Source: Nageia nagi (Eukaryota; Pinophyta). From it: DNA of 64,000 bases. Within the stretch, counting starts at the first letter, position 1. Every line of letters starts with the position of its first letter. Both the position numbers and the translations under genes were made by a program. Shown here one piece after another: positions 1 through 9,871 of this stretch. The notes beneath the pieces were generated by a model. It ran no database searches. It was not told where the DNA came from and saw only the letters and a program-made list of their open reading frames with translations. The DNA lies in NCBI GenBank assembly GCA_050084985.1, contig JBITNC010000001.1:126790001-126854000 (forward strand), written 5' to 3'.

Positions 1-833
1 ACACCTAAAATGTCCCCTTCTTAAATAGTAAACATTAAAATATCATAACTCCTTGCGACAATATGAAATATGTTTAAAAACCCTATTATTGGATAGCCCC
101 CTTGAGTACATGCAAAACGGCTGGTCACATGACTCTTTTTAGGTAAAATTGGCTATTAGGTGGTCATCTTAATATTATTACAAATATTGTTAACCAAGTC
201 ACCGACGACCTAAGATAGTCACCGATTTTGATCTAGTCTCACGTTCATATGGCAATCGTCAGTGACTCTTAATAGCTGAACAAGAAGCCAAAACAGTGAG
301 AGAAAGTTGAAATGATTCATCTTTCCAAGATGATGTGGATAGAGGGGGTCAGTTACGACCTACGATGCTCTTCACTTCCTCTTACCAGCCTTTTGAACAT
401 CCCACCCAAAATCTATAAATACAAGCTAATACAAAGCAAAAAAGAGAGAATCTTGACCCATTTTGAAGTAGGGTAATGCTGCCAAAATCTTGTGAGCTCA
501 TACCTTTTATTGTTTTATGCTAGTTTCAATTCAATACATGTCATACATAGATGCTTTGGTGTTATTGTCTTTTGTATGTGTGTAGGATTTACATGTTCAT
601 ATCAAGGAAAGAAGCAAGCAAATCAAAAACAATGGAGATCTAATACTCTTATTTTGGCAAATGGCATTTGTAAAAGTCCCTTCCAAGGGCCAATTGTAGT
701 ATTAATTGAAAATCAATATCATTTTGCAATTATAACATGTTTATCTATTTTACATAATTTGAGGTTCAGTGAAAGTTTAATTATAATTTGTATTTCATGT
801 TATTCTACATTCCAGCTTTATTTTCATTCAACA
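1..833 (+). repeat. 5' LTR of the outer Tat element (lacks its first 5 bases)
   Basis: It aligns almost base for base with 23852-24692; the copies differ by scattered substitutions, many of them C/T or G/A. It ends in ...caaca just before the primer-binding site. A TATA box (tataaata, 414-421) lies where a U3/R border is expected. Four copies of a CACCGACG-like motif lie at 197-267. The open frame at 492-845 lies in R/U5 and recurs in the 3' LTR, so it is LTR sequence and not a gene. Confidence 0.93.
414..421 (+). promoter_or_regulatory. TATA box of the outer 5' LTR
   Basis: The octamer tataaata follows a C-rich stretch (cccacccaaaatc). It is conserved in the 3' LTR at 24272-24279, which supports a promoter role for the genomic transcript. 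Confidence 0.6.
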
Positions 834-836
834 TTC

Positions 837-853
837 TGGTGCTAGAAGGAGGG
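837..853 (+). other. Putative primer-binding site of the outer element
   Basis: Three bases after the 5' LTR end, tggtgctagaaggaggg starts with TGG, as expected for pairing with a tRNA 3' CCA end. I could not name the tRNA from memory. Confidence 0.5.
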
Positions 854-1614
854 CCCTTCCGTTATTGATAGGGAGGTTTTTTTGTTGATAATGATTTTAC
901 CTTTCTGTTATCTAGGTTTATTCGAATTTCTCCATGTACTAACTTCAAATTTTGCATTCTATGCATTTTAGGAACTCTGTTGCAAAAATCCCAGCGACTG
1001 TAATCGAACGTGACGACTCATAAGGAATGCCAGCATTTCACATAGTAATCCAGACTAAATGCTAGCGATTAGGATCGAAACATCGGTGACTCATAATAAA
1101 TGCAAACCTCTATTTAAACATTAGTGACTCACAGCCAGGTCATTTTTTCTCTTTTTATTATTCCTAAAAAATTAAAATAAAATGCATAATGTATTGTTAA
1201 ATTGGAAGGATGTTTTTGAATGTGATTCCTTTGCCTAGAATGCATATAAGAATGGGTAGAAAAGATTAAATGCATATTTTTTATTAATTTATTTTATGTA
1301 AAATGTTATGTATGTATTTTCATGCTTTGGGTGAAGGGTACATACACATTAATACTTTTTATCTTGTCTACTTATGCTCTCCCTTTGCGCTTCGTGCGAT
1401 CTAAGGTGACCAGAATAGACTTGATAAGAAGGAGTAATTAATTTTTCTTTTCTTTCACATTCACATTATCATTAATTTGGGTAATTGACTACACATAATA
1501 CTTCCACAATTGGAAGGGGTAAATGAATCACAATTAATTTGGAATTAACCTAAAGAAAAATAAATCGAATTTTTGGTAGTGTAAATCATATTAAAAGGTT
1601 AATGAATTGGAGGG
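854..1614 (+). other. Leader of the outer element, first part
   Basis: No coding potential is visible. The stretch at 991-1131 carries several copies of the dispersed motif (aacgtgacgactca, acatcggtgactca, acattagtgactca). The part at 1370-1600 has a cttcg-tgcgat segment and a cttccacaattggaagg segment that both recur in diverged form after the nested insertion (8898-9200). This suggests the leader is itself built of old repeats. Confidence 0.6.
1610..1614. repeat. Left target-site duplication of the nested element (gaggg)
   Basis: The five bases gaggg directly precede the TG of the left LTR and are repeated exactly at 8853-8857, directly after the right LTR. A 5-bp TSD is normal for LTR elements and fixes both boundaries. 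Confidence 0.9.
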
Positions 1615-2486
1615 TGTTAACACATAAAAATGAATTTATGCTTTTAAATCAATAAATTAATGAAATATGCTTGGTCTAAATATATGTCTTGAGTGTCTTA
1701 AAGTGATAATATCAATGTTTGTCTTGAATATGAATTTATAATGATTATCTTGAATATTGCATGGATTATTTTGAATATTGCATGGATTATCTTGAATATT
1801 GCATAAATTATCTTGTTTATTGGTATGTTTATTCTTGAATGTTGTGAATTAGCTTTGTTTATGAAGATGTATGCCAAACCCATGGGTTGTATTATCTATT
1901 ATCTATATAAATATGGGATCTAATAGTAAGTCCACATATCAAGGATACACACGATCCCGCGTATGGTCTTGTAAGTGGCAACCCCTTAAGGTATCTCTTG
2001 GTACCGCCTACAAGGCTGTGGTTTATGTGCTTCCTTTCGTGAGCTATCCTGACATCCATGATCTATTTTGATATCACACTGCTATCTGAGACATCCGTAT
2101 TGAAGTTCTAGACTTAACTGAGAAGTTAAGAACCATCAAATGAAGGCCACCGATGCTCCTTTATGAACCAAAGAACACTGTCGGTGCTCTTATATCACTG
2201 AAATAGACGCTCATAGTCCTCTTTTTGCATCTTCACAGGTCACTACATTGGTGGAAAGGTAGCTCATTATCAGTACATACCAATGTCTTCATCTTTTTTG
2301 TCAGGTACATTCCGTGAGGTAAGTACACAAATTATAGTCTTGGTTGGTACAATTACATTTTGAATTGGTTATTTTGTTTATTGCTATCTAGAATAAATTG
2401 CTATCCGTAGCTTAAATACAGATAATATTGAGTTTGTAAATATTTGCCTATTTACTTATTTGCACGCTCAATTTTATTTGTAAACA
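1615..2486 (+). repeat. 5' LTR of the nested non-autonomous element
   Basis: It starts tgttaacac and ends tgtaaaca, giving short TGTT/AACA terminal inverted repeats. A roughly 24-bp subrepeat (attgcatggattatcttgaat type) occurs about three times at 1744-1816 in U3. The TATA box tatataaata is at 1904-1913. Three spaced copies of a CACCGATG/GTCGGTG-type motif lie at 2143-2219. Confidence 0.93.
1904..1913 (+). promoter_or_regulatory. TATA box of the nested element's 5' LTR
   Basis: The sequence tatataaata, followed by tggg, is conserved in the 3' LTR at about 8279-8288, at the position expected for the start of R. Confidence 0.55.
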
Positions 2487-2488
2487 TT

Positions 2489-2506
2489 TGGTGAACCCGA
2501 CGTGAA
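2489..2506 (+). other. Primer-binding site of the nested element
   Basis: The sequence tggtgaacccgacgtgaa starts two bases after the LTR terminal CA, which is canonical placement. The TGGTGAACCCGACG form is typical of plant Ty3/gypsy elements. Confidence 0.75.
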
Positions 2507-2577
2507 GTGCACATCATTGTACTAAAACCCTAAGGGTTTTAGTTAGAACTGATATCTATTTTGTGAGTGTTTTAGTT

Positions 2578-3875
2578 ATGGATCAGCTTAAGTTATTCTT
2601 GCGTAGTCTTTCAAAAAGAGATTTGGATGAATTATTGGTAGAAATCAGACATGATGATCAGAGGGATCTGGAGGAATGCAAAATAGCACTGAGGGTGACA
2701 ACAGTAACTTTCAAGCTACTATAGAAGGTATGCAAAGGCAGATAGATAGATTGGCAAGGGGATCAGCTCTGCCTAATGATTCTTTCGAATTTGGTAGTCC
2801 CCTATGCAATGAGATTCGTAGGCACATGCCACCATCCAACTACAAAGAGCCAAAATTCTATAAGTTCAATGGTGAAGGAGATTCGAGAAGACATATACAA
2901 GGATTCAAGGATGAGTGCAAACTCAAAATTGGTACAAATCAAAGATTGCAAGCTAAATTCTTTCCCCAGAGCTTGGAGGGAGAGGCTCGAGAATGGTTTT
3001 ATGCCTTACCTGAAGGGTCCATCACATCATTTGAGGAATTTAGTGGTTTGTTCTTGGAGCAATATAAGCATAACATCAAGAAGGAGATTATGCTATCAGA
3101 TTTATGCGCTATCAAGCAAGGCAGTGATGAGCAACTAGACAAATTTGTTGTAAGGTTTAAGAAGACATGGCAACAAGTGAAGATTAGATTAATAGAAAAG
3201 GAGGTAAATAATATTTTTAAAGAAGTCGTTATATTACCCTTACAATCACATGTTATGATTATACACATCTTATGTTTTTAGATATGACATATAAATTGTT
3301 AGAGAAAGAGAAAGTCCTTGTGAAGCTAGGGCTTGTGAAGTATGGCAGTAGTGATAAGACAAAAGCAAAGGATAAGAGATCGCAATTGCCAAAGAAAGAG
3401 AAAACTATCCATGTGGCTGAGAAGACAAGTGAGATGAAGGAGAAGAAATTTGTGAGATTTCCCATACCTCCAAGACATATCCTAAAAGACCTTGTGGCAA
3501 AAGGGTTATTACAACCCTTACCTAAGCATGAAGAAGATCCTATAGTAGAAAGACCACTTGGTATAAGGAAGATAGGTATTGTGAGTATCATCAGACTAAG
3601 GGCCATGCTACTAATGGGTGTGGAAACCTTAGGGATAGAATACAGAAACTCATAGAAGATGGATTCTATGTGTGTCCTCAAAGGTCAAAGATACAGGGGA
3701 AGAGCAACATGTCAATATGATTTTCCTTGAAGATGTTTGTGAGGCTAGCACTGTGGGAGCTCCAGGCCCTTCGGAGGTATCATTTGGTAGATCAACACAA
3801 AAAAAAAGAGCTAAAATCAGTTTAGGTGCTAACGATGTTATGGTCAAGAGATTGGGGGGCTTCATGATGTCATAA
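2578..3875 (+). pseudogene. gag of the nested element (capsid and zinc motif), frame-broken
   Basis: Gag is the structural protein of the retrotransposon particle. The likely start is ATG 2578 (MDQLKLFLRSL...), with a frame change near 2680. The capsid core at about 2850-3200 matches the Retrotrans_gag pattern: EPKFYKFNGEGD, LEGEAREWFYALPEGSI, FLEQYKHNI. A DMTYKLLEKEKVLVKLG segment follows at about 3280. A frame change then leads to a Cys/His motif at 3580-3621 (CEYHQTKGHATNGC), the variant knuckle usual at the C-terminus of Tat gag, followed by LRDRIQKLIEDG. The coding sequence is spread over three frames. The same DMTYKLL block occurs in the minus-strand Tat remnant near 58.9 kb. Confidence 0.85.
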
Positions 3876-4147
3876 TAGGAGCATGGTGTTGTATTTCTTG
3901 CTAATAGGATCATCAATGACCTTCTTTTCATGGAAAATAGGAAGAAGTTCAAAAGATGCAATTTTCCCCATGACGTGAGAACTCAAATTTCAAGTTGTAT
4001 CGTTGGCGTTCACTATCAGAAAGTAGGAAAACATCAATTTCATACATCAAAGCACATGTAAATTAGGTACCAAAATTTATGTTTTTATATATTTATCATG
4101 ATCAAAATGATTTTTTTACAATATAATTGGATGAGATCACATATAAT
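3876..4147. other. Gag/PMD junction, no domain seen
   Basis: The + frame continues for a while with stops (EHGVVFLANRIIND..., possibly a gag or protease-leader remnant). No retropepsin signature is present. The 3' end of the antisense PMD gene begins at about 4148. Confidence 0.4.
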
Positions 4148-6325
4148 GAACTAGAATCTCCTACTAGAGCCCCTCCCCTACACTAGAGCTAGTAGCCTGC
4201 TAGATGTGCTACCCCTGCACCGTGCCTTGTACTTCTCTACACATGCCTTCTCCTTGTGATCTTCTCTCAGCCTGGTGAAGCTACTCATAAAGGGCTTTGA
4301 TCTCTTTGTTGGCCCTATAGGTCCTGATAGATGCAGTATAATCCCCTCCTCCAAACGTAGATGACCCTGTAGCTCTTAATCTCTGTATCCTTCTGGCGAT
4401 TTGACCATAGCTTAGCCATCTCGACCTTAGGATCTTGACATAGCATAGATATATCATGTTAGTCCATTGCATATCATGAAAATAGAAAATCAAAGTAAAC
4501 AAAAGAGAAGATAGTTTACCTTCATCATCCTCATCATAGTCTTCTTCCTCCCAATCTGTATCCGTCTCATACTTAGGTTCATACTCATCTGGTCTAGATG
4601 GGATCTCCTCATTTATCATCATGACTTGCATCTAGAGACATGTCATGAGCATGTGTCAGGCTACTCTCTCCTCCCCACCCTCCCATCATGAAGGGAGTGT
4701 TCCCACCCGGATCTCTGTGTCCCCTGTGTCTTCATCCTCTTCCTTTCATCACCTGGTCAGCATCATGAATACCTACATGGTGAGAATGGTGTTCTCTCCA
4801 CCAATCCACGTAGTCCTCCATATGATCAGGTCCATCTATGTCATCATCAACCTCATGGTCAAGTCCTCACTAGGAGACTCCCAATCGAAGTCCCAAGTCA
4901 GGAACTGGCTCATAGTCCTTTGGAGGTGCCTACTATAGTAGTACGCACCACTATCCTGCAGTCATCCGATATACCCTGTTGAGGCCAAACTGATAAAGTA
5001 CCTACTTTGGCCTGTACGATCCACCAGTGCCCTATGTACCTGTATGTAGGTAGGGTGTATCACCCATACCATCTCTGTAGGTCCTCCTCCCACTCTAGTA
5101 CACCTCCCCGATAGGGATGCAGTATAGTTGTGCCTCTTCAGTAGGTCAAGTCGCACCTGCCATCCCTCTAGGTCTATGTTAGGGAAGTCTGGTCCTCTGT
5201 CATTGCCCACCTTTTGCAAGTGGGTGCATCATCTGGTATTCTAGGGGTAATATCATCGATCTAGAAATAGTGATGTGTTCATATGCCCACACCTACAGTA
5301 TCATAGAGTGAGCTACCTATCTCCCCCCTCTCTCCACCTCTGTAAAGCTGGAGGTCATGATAAAGTTTGCCCAGTATTGCGGGGCACCATGCATACCATT
5401 ATCTGTGTATAACCATGTCCTAAATGATAGGAACCATACCCATTGGAAGGTCTCACTACTCTTGTTCGGTAGATAATAGCATCTAGAAGGAGGCAAAGAG
5501 GAGCCTCATCCGTAGGTCACCCTGTGCTGGAGGATCCTCTGGCACATGTCTCACTAGGGACACACCCCTCTTCCTATGATTCACTTCATCTAACCTATTA
5601 GCCATATAGCCCATATCTTACCTGTTCCAGGCTGGAAAAGAACCATGTTCACTAGCCTCCCCCTGATAGGAAGTCTATTGATCCGGTAGATATCCTCTAG
5701 TGTAACTATGATCTCACCAGTAGGAAGGTGAAAGGTGTTGGAGTTTGGATCCCACCTCTCCATCAAAGCAATCAGCATGTTGCAATCATGAAACACATAA
5801 TCAGAAAATGCTAGGTAACTGAAGGAAATGTCCTCTAAGATGTTCCAGGCCTTGTCAGTTTGTGGCCACTATTAGGTAGTGGTAAAAGCGGCACTCTTGC
5901 TAGATGGTTGCATGAGGTACAAATGATTTTGCAAGAAAAGAGTGACAAGAGCAAGTCAGTATTCAGATATGAAATGAAAATAGCAAAAAACAATATGGTA
6001 AAGAGGACCACCCACGGTCTAAACTAGGGTAGAAAGGACCGCCAGCGATCCTATTTCTATAAATAAAGGTCAACAAAGATTCAAGGTATAGGTCAGTACA
6101 AATGAGTGGGATACAGCCATGATGTCAGAAATTTGAAAAAATAGAATGAAAAGGTAAAAATGATAGCTAAGTATTCAACAGGAAAACCCTAGGGGCAACT
6201 GGGGAAATCAGTATGCGGGCGGCTAAAAATTTGAAAATAGGTAAAAACATAGCAAGAAAAAGGTAAGAGATGTGAAGTACCTGATGATCGATAGGAGAAT
6301 CGCACCAAGGCAGCTCGGTATCCAT
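4148..6325 (-). pseudogene. Antisense plant mobile domain (PMD) gene of the nested element
   Basis: Read on the minus strand, a model fits as follows. Exon 1 is 6325-6281 (MDTELPWCDSPIDHQ). The donor is CAG|GTACTT and the acceptor CCTAATAG|TGG at 5870-5869. Exon 2 runs from 5868. Both sides are phase 0. Exon 2 opens WPQTDKAWNILED and holds the PMD core: MERWDPNSNTFHLPTGE followed by TLEDIYRINRLPIRG (about 5760-5650). After frame breaks come WAYEHITISRS (about 5270) and an acidic tail (ETDTDWEEEDYDEDDEG, about 4580). PMD (aminotransferase-like plant mobile domain) occurs in MAIN/MAIL proteins and in plant transposons. Stops and frame changes make this copy non-functional as read. Exon limits are inferred. 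Confidence 0.8.
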
Positions 6326-6491
6326 CTTGATTGTGATCGTAGGGCCATAGCGTGTAGCACAGCAATACAGAAGAATCACCTAGTGATAGCGAAAAAGCAC
6401 TAACTAGACCTCTCTGGCTTAGTCTCCCAAGCTCTAAGATGCTGTCAGCTATGAAAATGATAGTGTGACCAAATGAGGAAGGGTGGGGCCC

Positions 6492-6499
6492 CTTTTATA
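6492..6499 (-). promoter_or_regulatory. TATA box for the antisense PMD transcript
   Basis: On the minus strand the sequence reads TATAAAAG followed by GGGCCCCACCC, about 170 bases upstream of the proposed exon 1 ATG at 6325. Motif copies of the ggaccacc type (6645, 6694) lie further upstream. This suggests the PMD gene has its own promoter independent of the LTR. Inferred from sequence alone. Confidence 0.5.
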
Positions 6500-6814
6500 G
6501 AAATGTTAGGGCACACACTTCAAGGAAATTTCAATTTGAGCATTTGCTGTATGTGGATAAGCAACCAGGTATCAATCTGAATCTAGGGGTGATTGTAGGG
6601 GCCTGATTTTCATGGTTTTCGATGAATCCTCAAGAAAAGGACCACCCAGGCCTTAGAGGAAGATCATGCATTCTAAATCTACTGGAAAGGACCACCTACA
6701 TTCCTTTATCTAGTAAATTAGCTTATCCAAGTATCACAGGTACATCATAGGTGCTTGATCAATTTATATCTAGGAGAATATTACTTTGAGTTTCATGTTT
6801 ATAGGGCTATGTTA

Positions 6815-7090
6815 TCAGCTTATCATGTCTCTTGGTGGAGTTCCTAGCTCCCTTATAGCTTATCATGCTTCTTGATGGAGTTTCACTCCTTTTAGCTTTC
6901 ATGTCTCTTGGTGGAGTTCACTCCCTTATCAGCTTATCATGTCTCTTGGATGGAGTTCAGCTCCCTTATCAGCTTATCATGCTTCTTGATGGAGTTCAGC
7001 TCCCTTATCAGCTTATCACACTTCTTGGGGGAGTTCTAGCTCCCATTATCAACTTATCATGTCTCTTAGTAGAGTTCCACTCCCTTATCA
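6815..7090 (+). repeat. Minisatellite A, about 40-bp unit
   Basis: Six to seven imperfect units of the form agcttatcatgtctcttgg...gagttc...ctcccttatc follow each other. They lie in the 3' non-coding part of the nested element. The open frame across them (6865-7149) only translates the repeat. Confidence 0.85.
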
Positions 7091-7474
7091 GCTTATCACT
7101 TATTTTGCAGAGTTTGGTTCTTATGCAATTAGCACACCTCTTGGTGTGAAGGCTCAGTTGTGTGGAACTTAGCTCTCCCTTATCAGCTTATCACTTGTTT
7201 TGCGAAGTTTGTTCTTATGCAACTTAATACATCTCTTGGTGTGAAGGCTCAGTTGTGTGGAACTTAGCTCTCCCCTATGAGCTTATCACTTATTTTTGGA
7301 GTTCAGTTCTTATGTAACTGCAACACACCTCTTGGTGCAAGGCTCAGTTATGTGGAACTTAGCTCTCCCTTTTTAGCTTATCACTTGTTTTGCGGATTCA
7401 GTTCTTATGCAACTATAGTACACCTCTTGGTGCGAAAAGCTCAGTTGTGTGGAACTTAGCTCTCCCCTATGTGT
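7091..7474 (+). repeat. Minisatellite B, about 95-bp unit, four copies
   Basis: The units start agcttatcactt like minisatellite A, then add a longer segment (cttatgcaac..., cacctcttggtgtgaagg, ctcagttgtgtggaacttag, ctctccc). Unit B is probably an expanded derivative of unit A, so a second round of tandem growth began from a lengthened monomer. Confidence 0.85.
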
Positions 7475-7650
7475 GGTCATGGTTATCATGTCTTGTCTTG
7501 TGAGTTGGTCTTGTGTGTTGTTGTAGTTATCATGTCTGGTCTTGTGATGTGGTCATGTGTGTTGTTGTGGTTAGCATGTCTTGTCTTGTGAGTTGGTCAT
7601 GTGTGTGGTTGTGGTTATTATGTCTTGTCTTGTGATGTGGTCTTTTCAAG
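7475..7650 (+). repeat. Minisatellite C, GT-rich, roughly 55-60 bp unit
   Basis: About three to four units of the form tggttatcatgtcttgtcttgtgagttggtc...gtgtg follow directly after minisatellite B. Stretches with scattered gtcatca motifs continue to about 7740. Confidence 0.75.
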
Positions 7651-7977
7651 TTAGTCATCAGGTCATCTAGTCAGGTTGTCATCATTGTGTTGTTAGGTTT
7701 GTTGTCATGAGTCATCATGTTGTGGTAAGATTATCAGATTATCAGATATATCATACTATCACCTTCTGTGGAAAAATGCAAGGGGAAAGCATGCCTAAGG
7801 TAATATCAAAAGGGAGTTTTCTCAACCCATATTGAGTACTAATAAGATTTGTCATGATTTTGCTTGTATTTAGAATGATTAGTGTTTATCATTGCTTGTC
7901 AAATTGTTTGCTATGATATTGTGTTTTTACTTTGAATGCAAAATCTCAACTCACTCATGTTTCTTTTATTTCACATC

Positions 7978-7991
7978 CAAAGTGGGGCATC
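7978..7991 (+). other. Polypurine tract region of the nested element
   Basis: The purine-rich run caaagtggggcatc directly precedes the 3' LTR, as needed for plus-strand priming. Confidence 0.7.
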
Positions 7992-8852
7992 TATTAACAC
8001 ATAAAAATGAATTTATGCTTTTAAATCAATAAATTAATGAAATATGCTTGGTCTAAATATATGTCTTGAATGTCTTAAAGTGATAATATCAATGTTTTTC
8101 TTGAATATGAATTTATAATGATTATCTTGAATATTGCATGGATTATTTTGAATATTGCATGGATTATCTTGAATATTGCATAAATTATCTTGTTTATTGG
8201 TATGTTTATCTTGAATGTTGTGAATTAGCTTTGTTTATGAAGATGTATGCCGACCCATGGGTTGTATTATCTATTATCTATATAAATATGGGATCTAATA
8301 GTAAGTCCACATATCAAGGATACACACGATCCCGGTATGGTCTTGTAAGTGGCAACCCCTTAAGGTATCTCTTGGTACACCTACAAGGTTGTGGTTTGTG
8401 TACTTCCTTTCGTGAGCTATCCTGACATCCAGATCTATTTTGATATCACACTGCTATCTGAGACATCCATATTGAAGTTTTGGACTTAATTGAGAAGTTA
8501 AGAATCATCAAACAAGGCCACGGTGCTCCTTTATGAATCAAAGAACACCACGTGCTCTTATATCACTAAATAGACCACCTATGTCCTCTTTTTGCATCTT
8601 CATAGGTCACTACATTGGTGGAAAGGTAGCTCATTATCAGTACATCCCAATATCTTCATCTTTGTTGTCAGGTAAATTCCATGAGGTAAGTACATAAATT
8701 ATAGTCTTGGTTGGTACAATTACATTTCTAAATTGGTTATTTTGTTTATTCTATCTAAATAAATTGCTATTTCGTAGCTTAAATATAGATAATATTGAGT
8801 TTGTAGATATTTGCCTATTTACTTATTTGCATGCTCAATTTTATTTGTAAAA
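7992..8852 (+). repeat. 3' LTR of the nested non-autonomous element
   Basis: It matches 1615-2486 along its whole length. Differences include several 1-3 base deletions, many near CpG-containing sites of the other copy (for example gatcccgcgtatgg versus gatcccggtatgg). The start has decayed from TG to TA and the end from ca to aa. The TSD gaggg follows at 8853-8857. Confidence 0.92.
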
Positions 8853-8857
8853 GAGGG

Positions 8858-9871
8858 ATTCGAATACACTAAGTACTTTCACTTAACAAAGTTGCTCTCA
8901 CTTTTGTGCTTCAAGCGATCCTAAGTGCTCAGAAATAAGTTAAGTGAAAGAGGTAAAATTTATTTACATATTATTTGGAATTATACTTCACATTAACACT
9001 CTTAAAGAGGTCTACCCTTACCACTCCATTGGAGGTTGAAGGGATGTGACCCTTGGAGGAGTAATTGAACCTCACTTAATTAATTTATCTACACTTAATG
9101 GCTTTTTACTAAGTCTCTCTTACCACTCCATTGGAGGTCGAAGAGATATGTGACTAGTAAGAAGAAGAAATTTATCACATATAAAACTTCCACAGCTAGA
9201 AGGAGTTAATGAACATCATTAAGAGGTTGGATAATGAATTGCATTATAATTAAAAAGAACAATGGGGTTTATTAAGGTCAAGATTCACTTAAAATAAACT
9301 TTGATTGCATCATATTTAATTAAGATAAATAAATGGACATGAATGTTTGGGAGGGTAGTATGCATAAATGTACTTTACTTATTTAAATGCACTTCATAAG
9401 GCCTTAAAGGAATAATTGAACATTAACGAATTGGATGTCACTACCAACCGTTAATTCTTACTTCTTTGTAACCACCGACATAACACACTTGAAGCCATAG
9501 AGCCAGTTACACTTGGAGGTGATGACCAAGGTAACTTTCCTTTAGGTAGGAGTCAAAAAAGGAGACTCATCTAGAACCAAGCCAAAAGCCATAGAAACTT
9601 GCAAACATTTCTTAGAATTACCCAACCTACCTTGTTTAACACTTGACTAGTCTAACAAACTAGTAAGATTAAAAAGATTAAAATAAACAACTCATATCAT
9701 TCATTTAACTTAGATATTAAAAATATGTGAAAAAGTTAAAGAAGATAATCACATCGTTAAAAGTAGGTTTTGCATATAGGCTATTTGTGCATTAAATTTT
9801 TTTCTCAAAAACATAATATAAAAGATAAAAATAAGTTTCTTTTTACAATGCTTGTTTATAATATCTAAAAA
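8858..9871 (+). other. Leader of the outer element, second part
   Basis: It resumes the sequence broken at 1614. The phrase taccactccattggaggt followed by cgaag or tgaag occurs twice, about 104 bases apart (near 9017 and 9121), so part of the leader is duplicated. No coding signal is seen before the gag ATG at 9872. Confidence 0.6.

Larger units (their letters stand above)
1615..8852 (+). mobile_element. Non-autonomous Tat-like LTR element: gag plus antisense PMD, no pol
   Basis: It has two LTRs (1615-2486, 7992-8852), a perfect 5-bp TSD, a PBS after the left LTR and a purine tract before the right LTR. Inside are a gag remnant on the + strand, an antisense PMD gene, and a minisatellite-rich 3' region. 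I find no protease, RT, RNase H or integrase motif in any frame between 3.9 and 8.0 kb. It is therefore a gag-carrying non-autonomous element that must have been mobilised by enzymes of a relative. It sits in the leader of the outer Tat element and is the younger insertion. Confidence 0.9.

Noticed and set aside
492-845. 117-residue open frame in the 5' LTR, repeated at 24350-24784
   Set aside because: Both copies lie in LTR R/U5 and run into unrelated sequence at their ends. Similarity is explained by LTR identity, and no domain is visible.
6865-7149. Leucine-rich 94-residue frame resembling a membrane protein
   Set aside because: It translates the minisatellite; the apparent hydrophobic repeats are the DNA repeat units.
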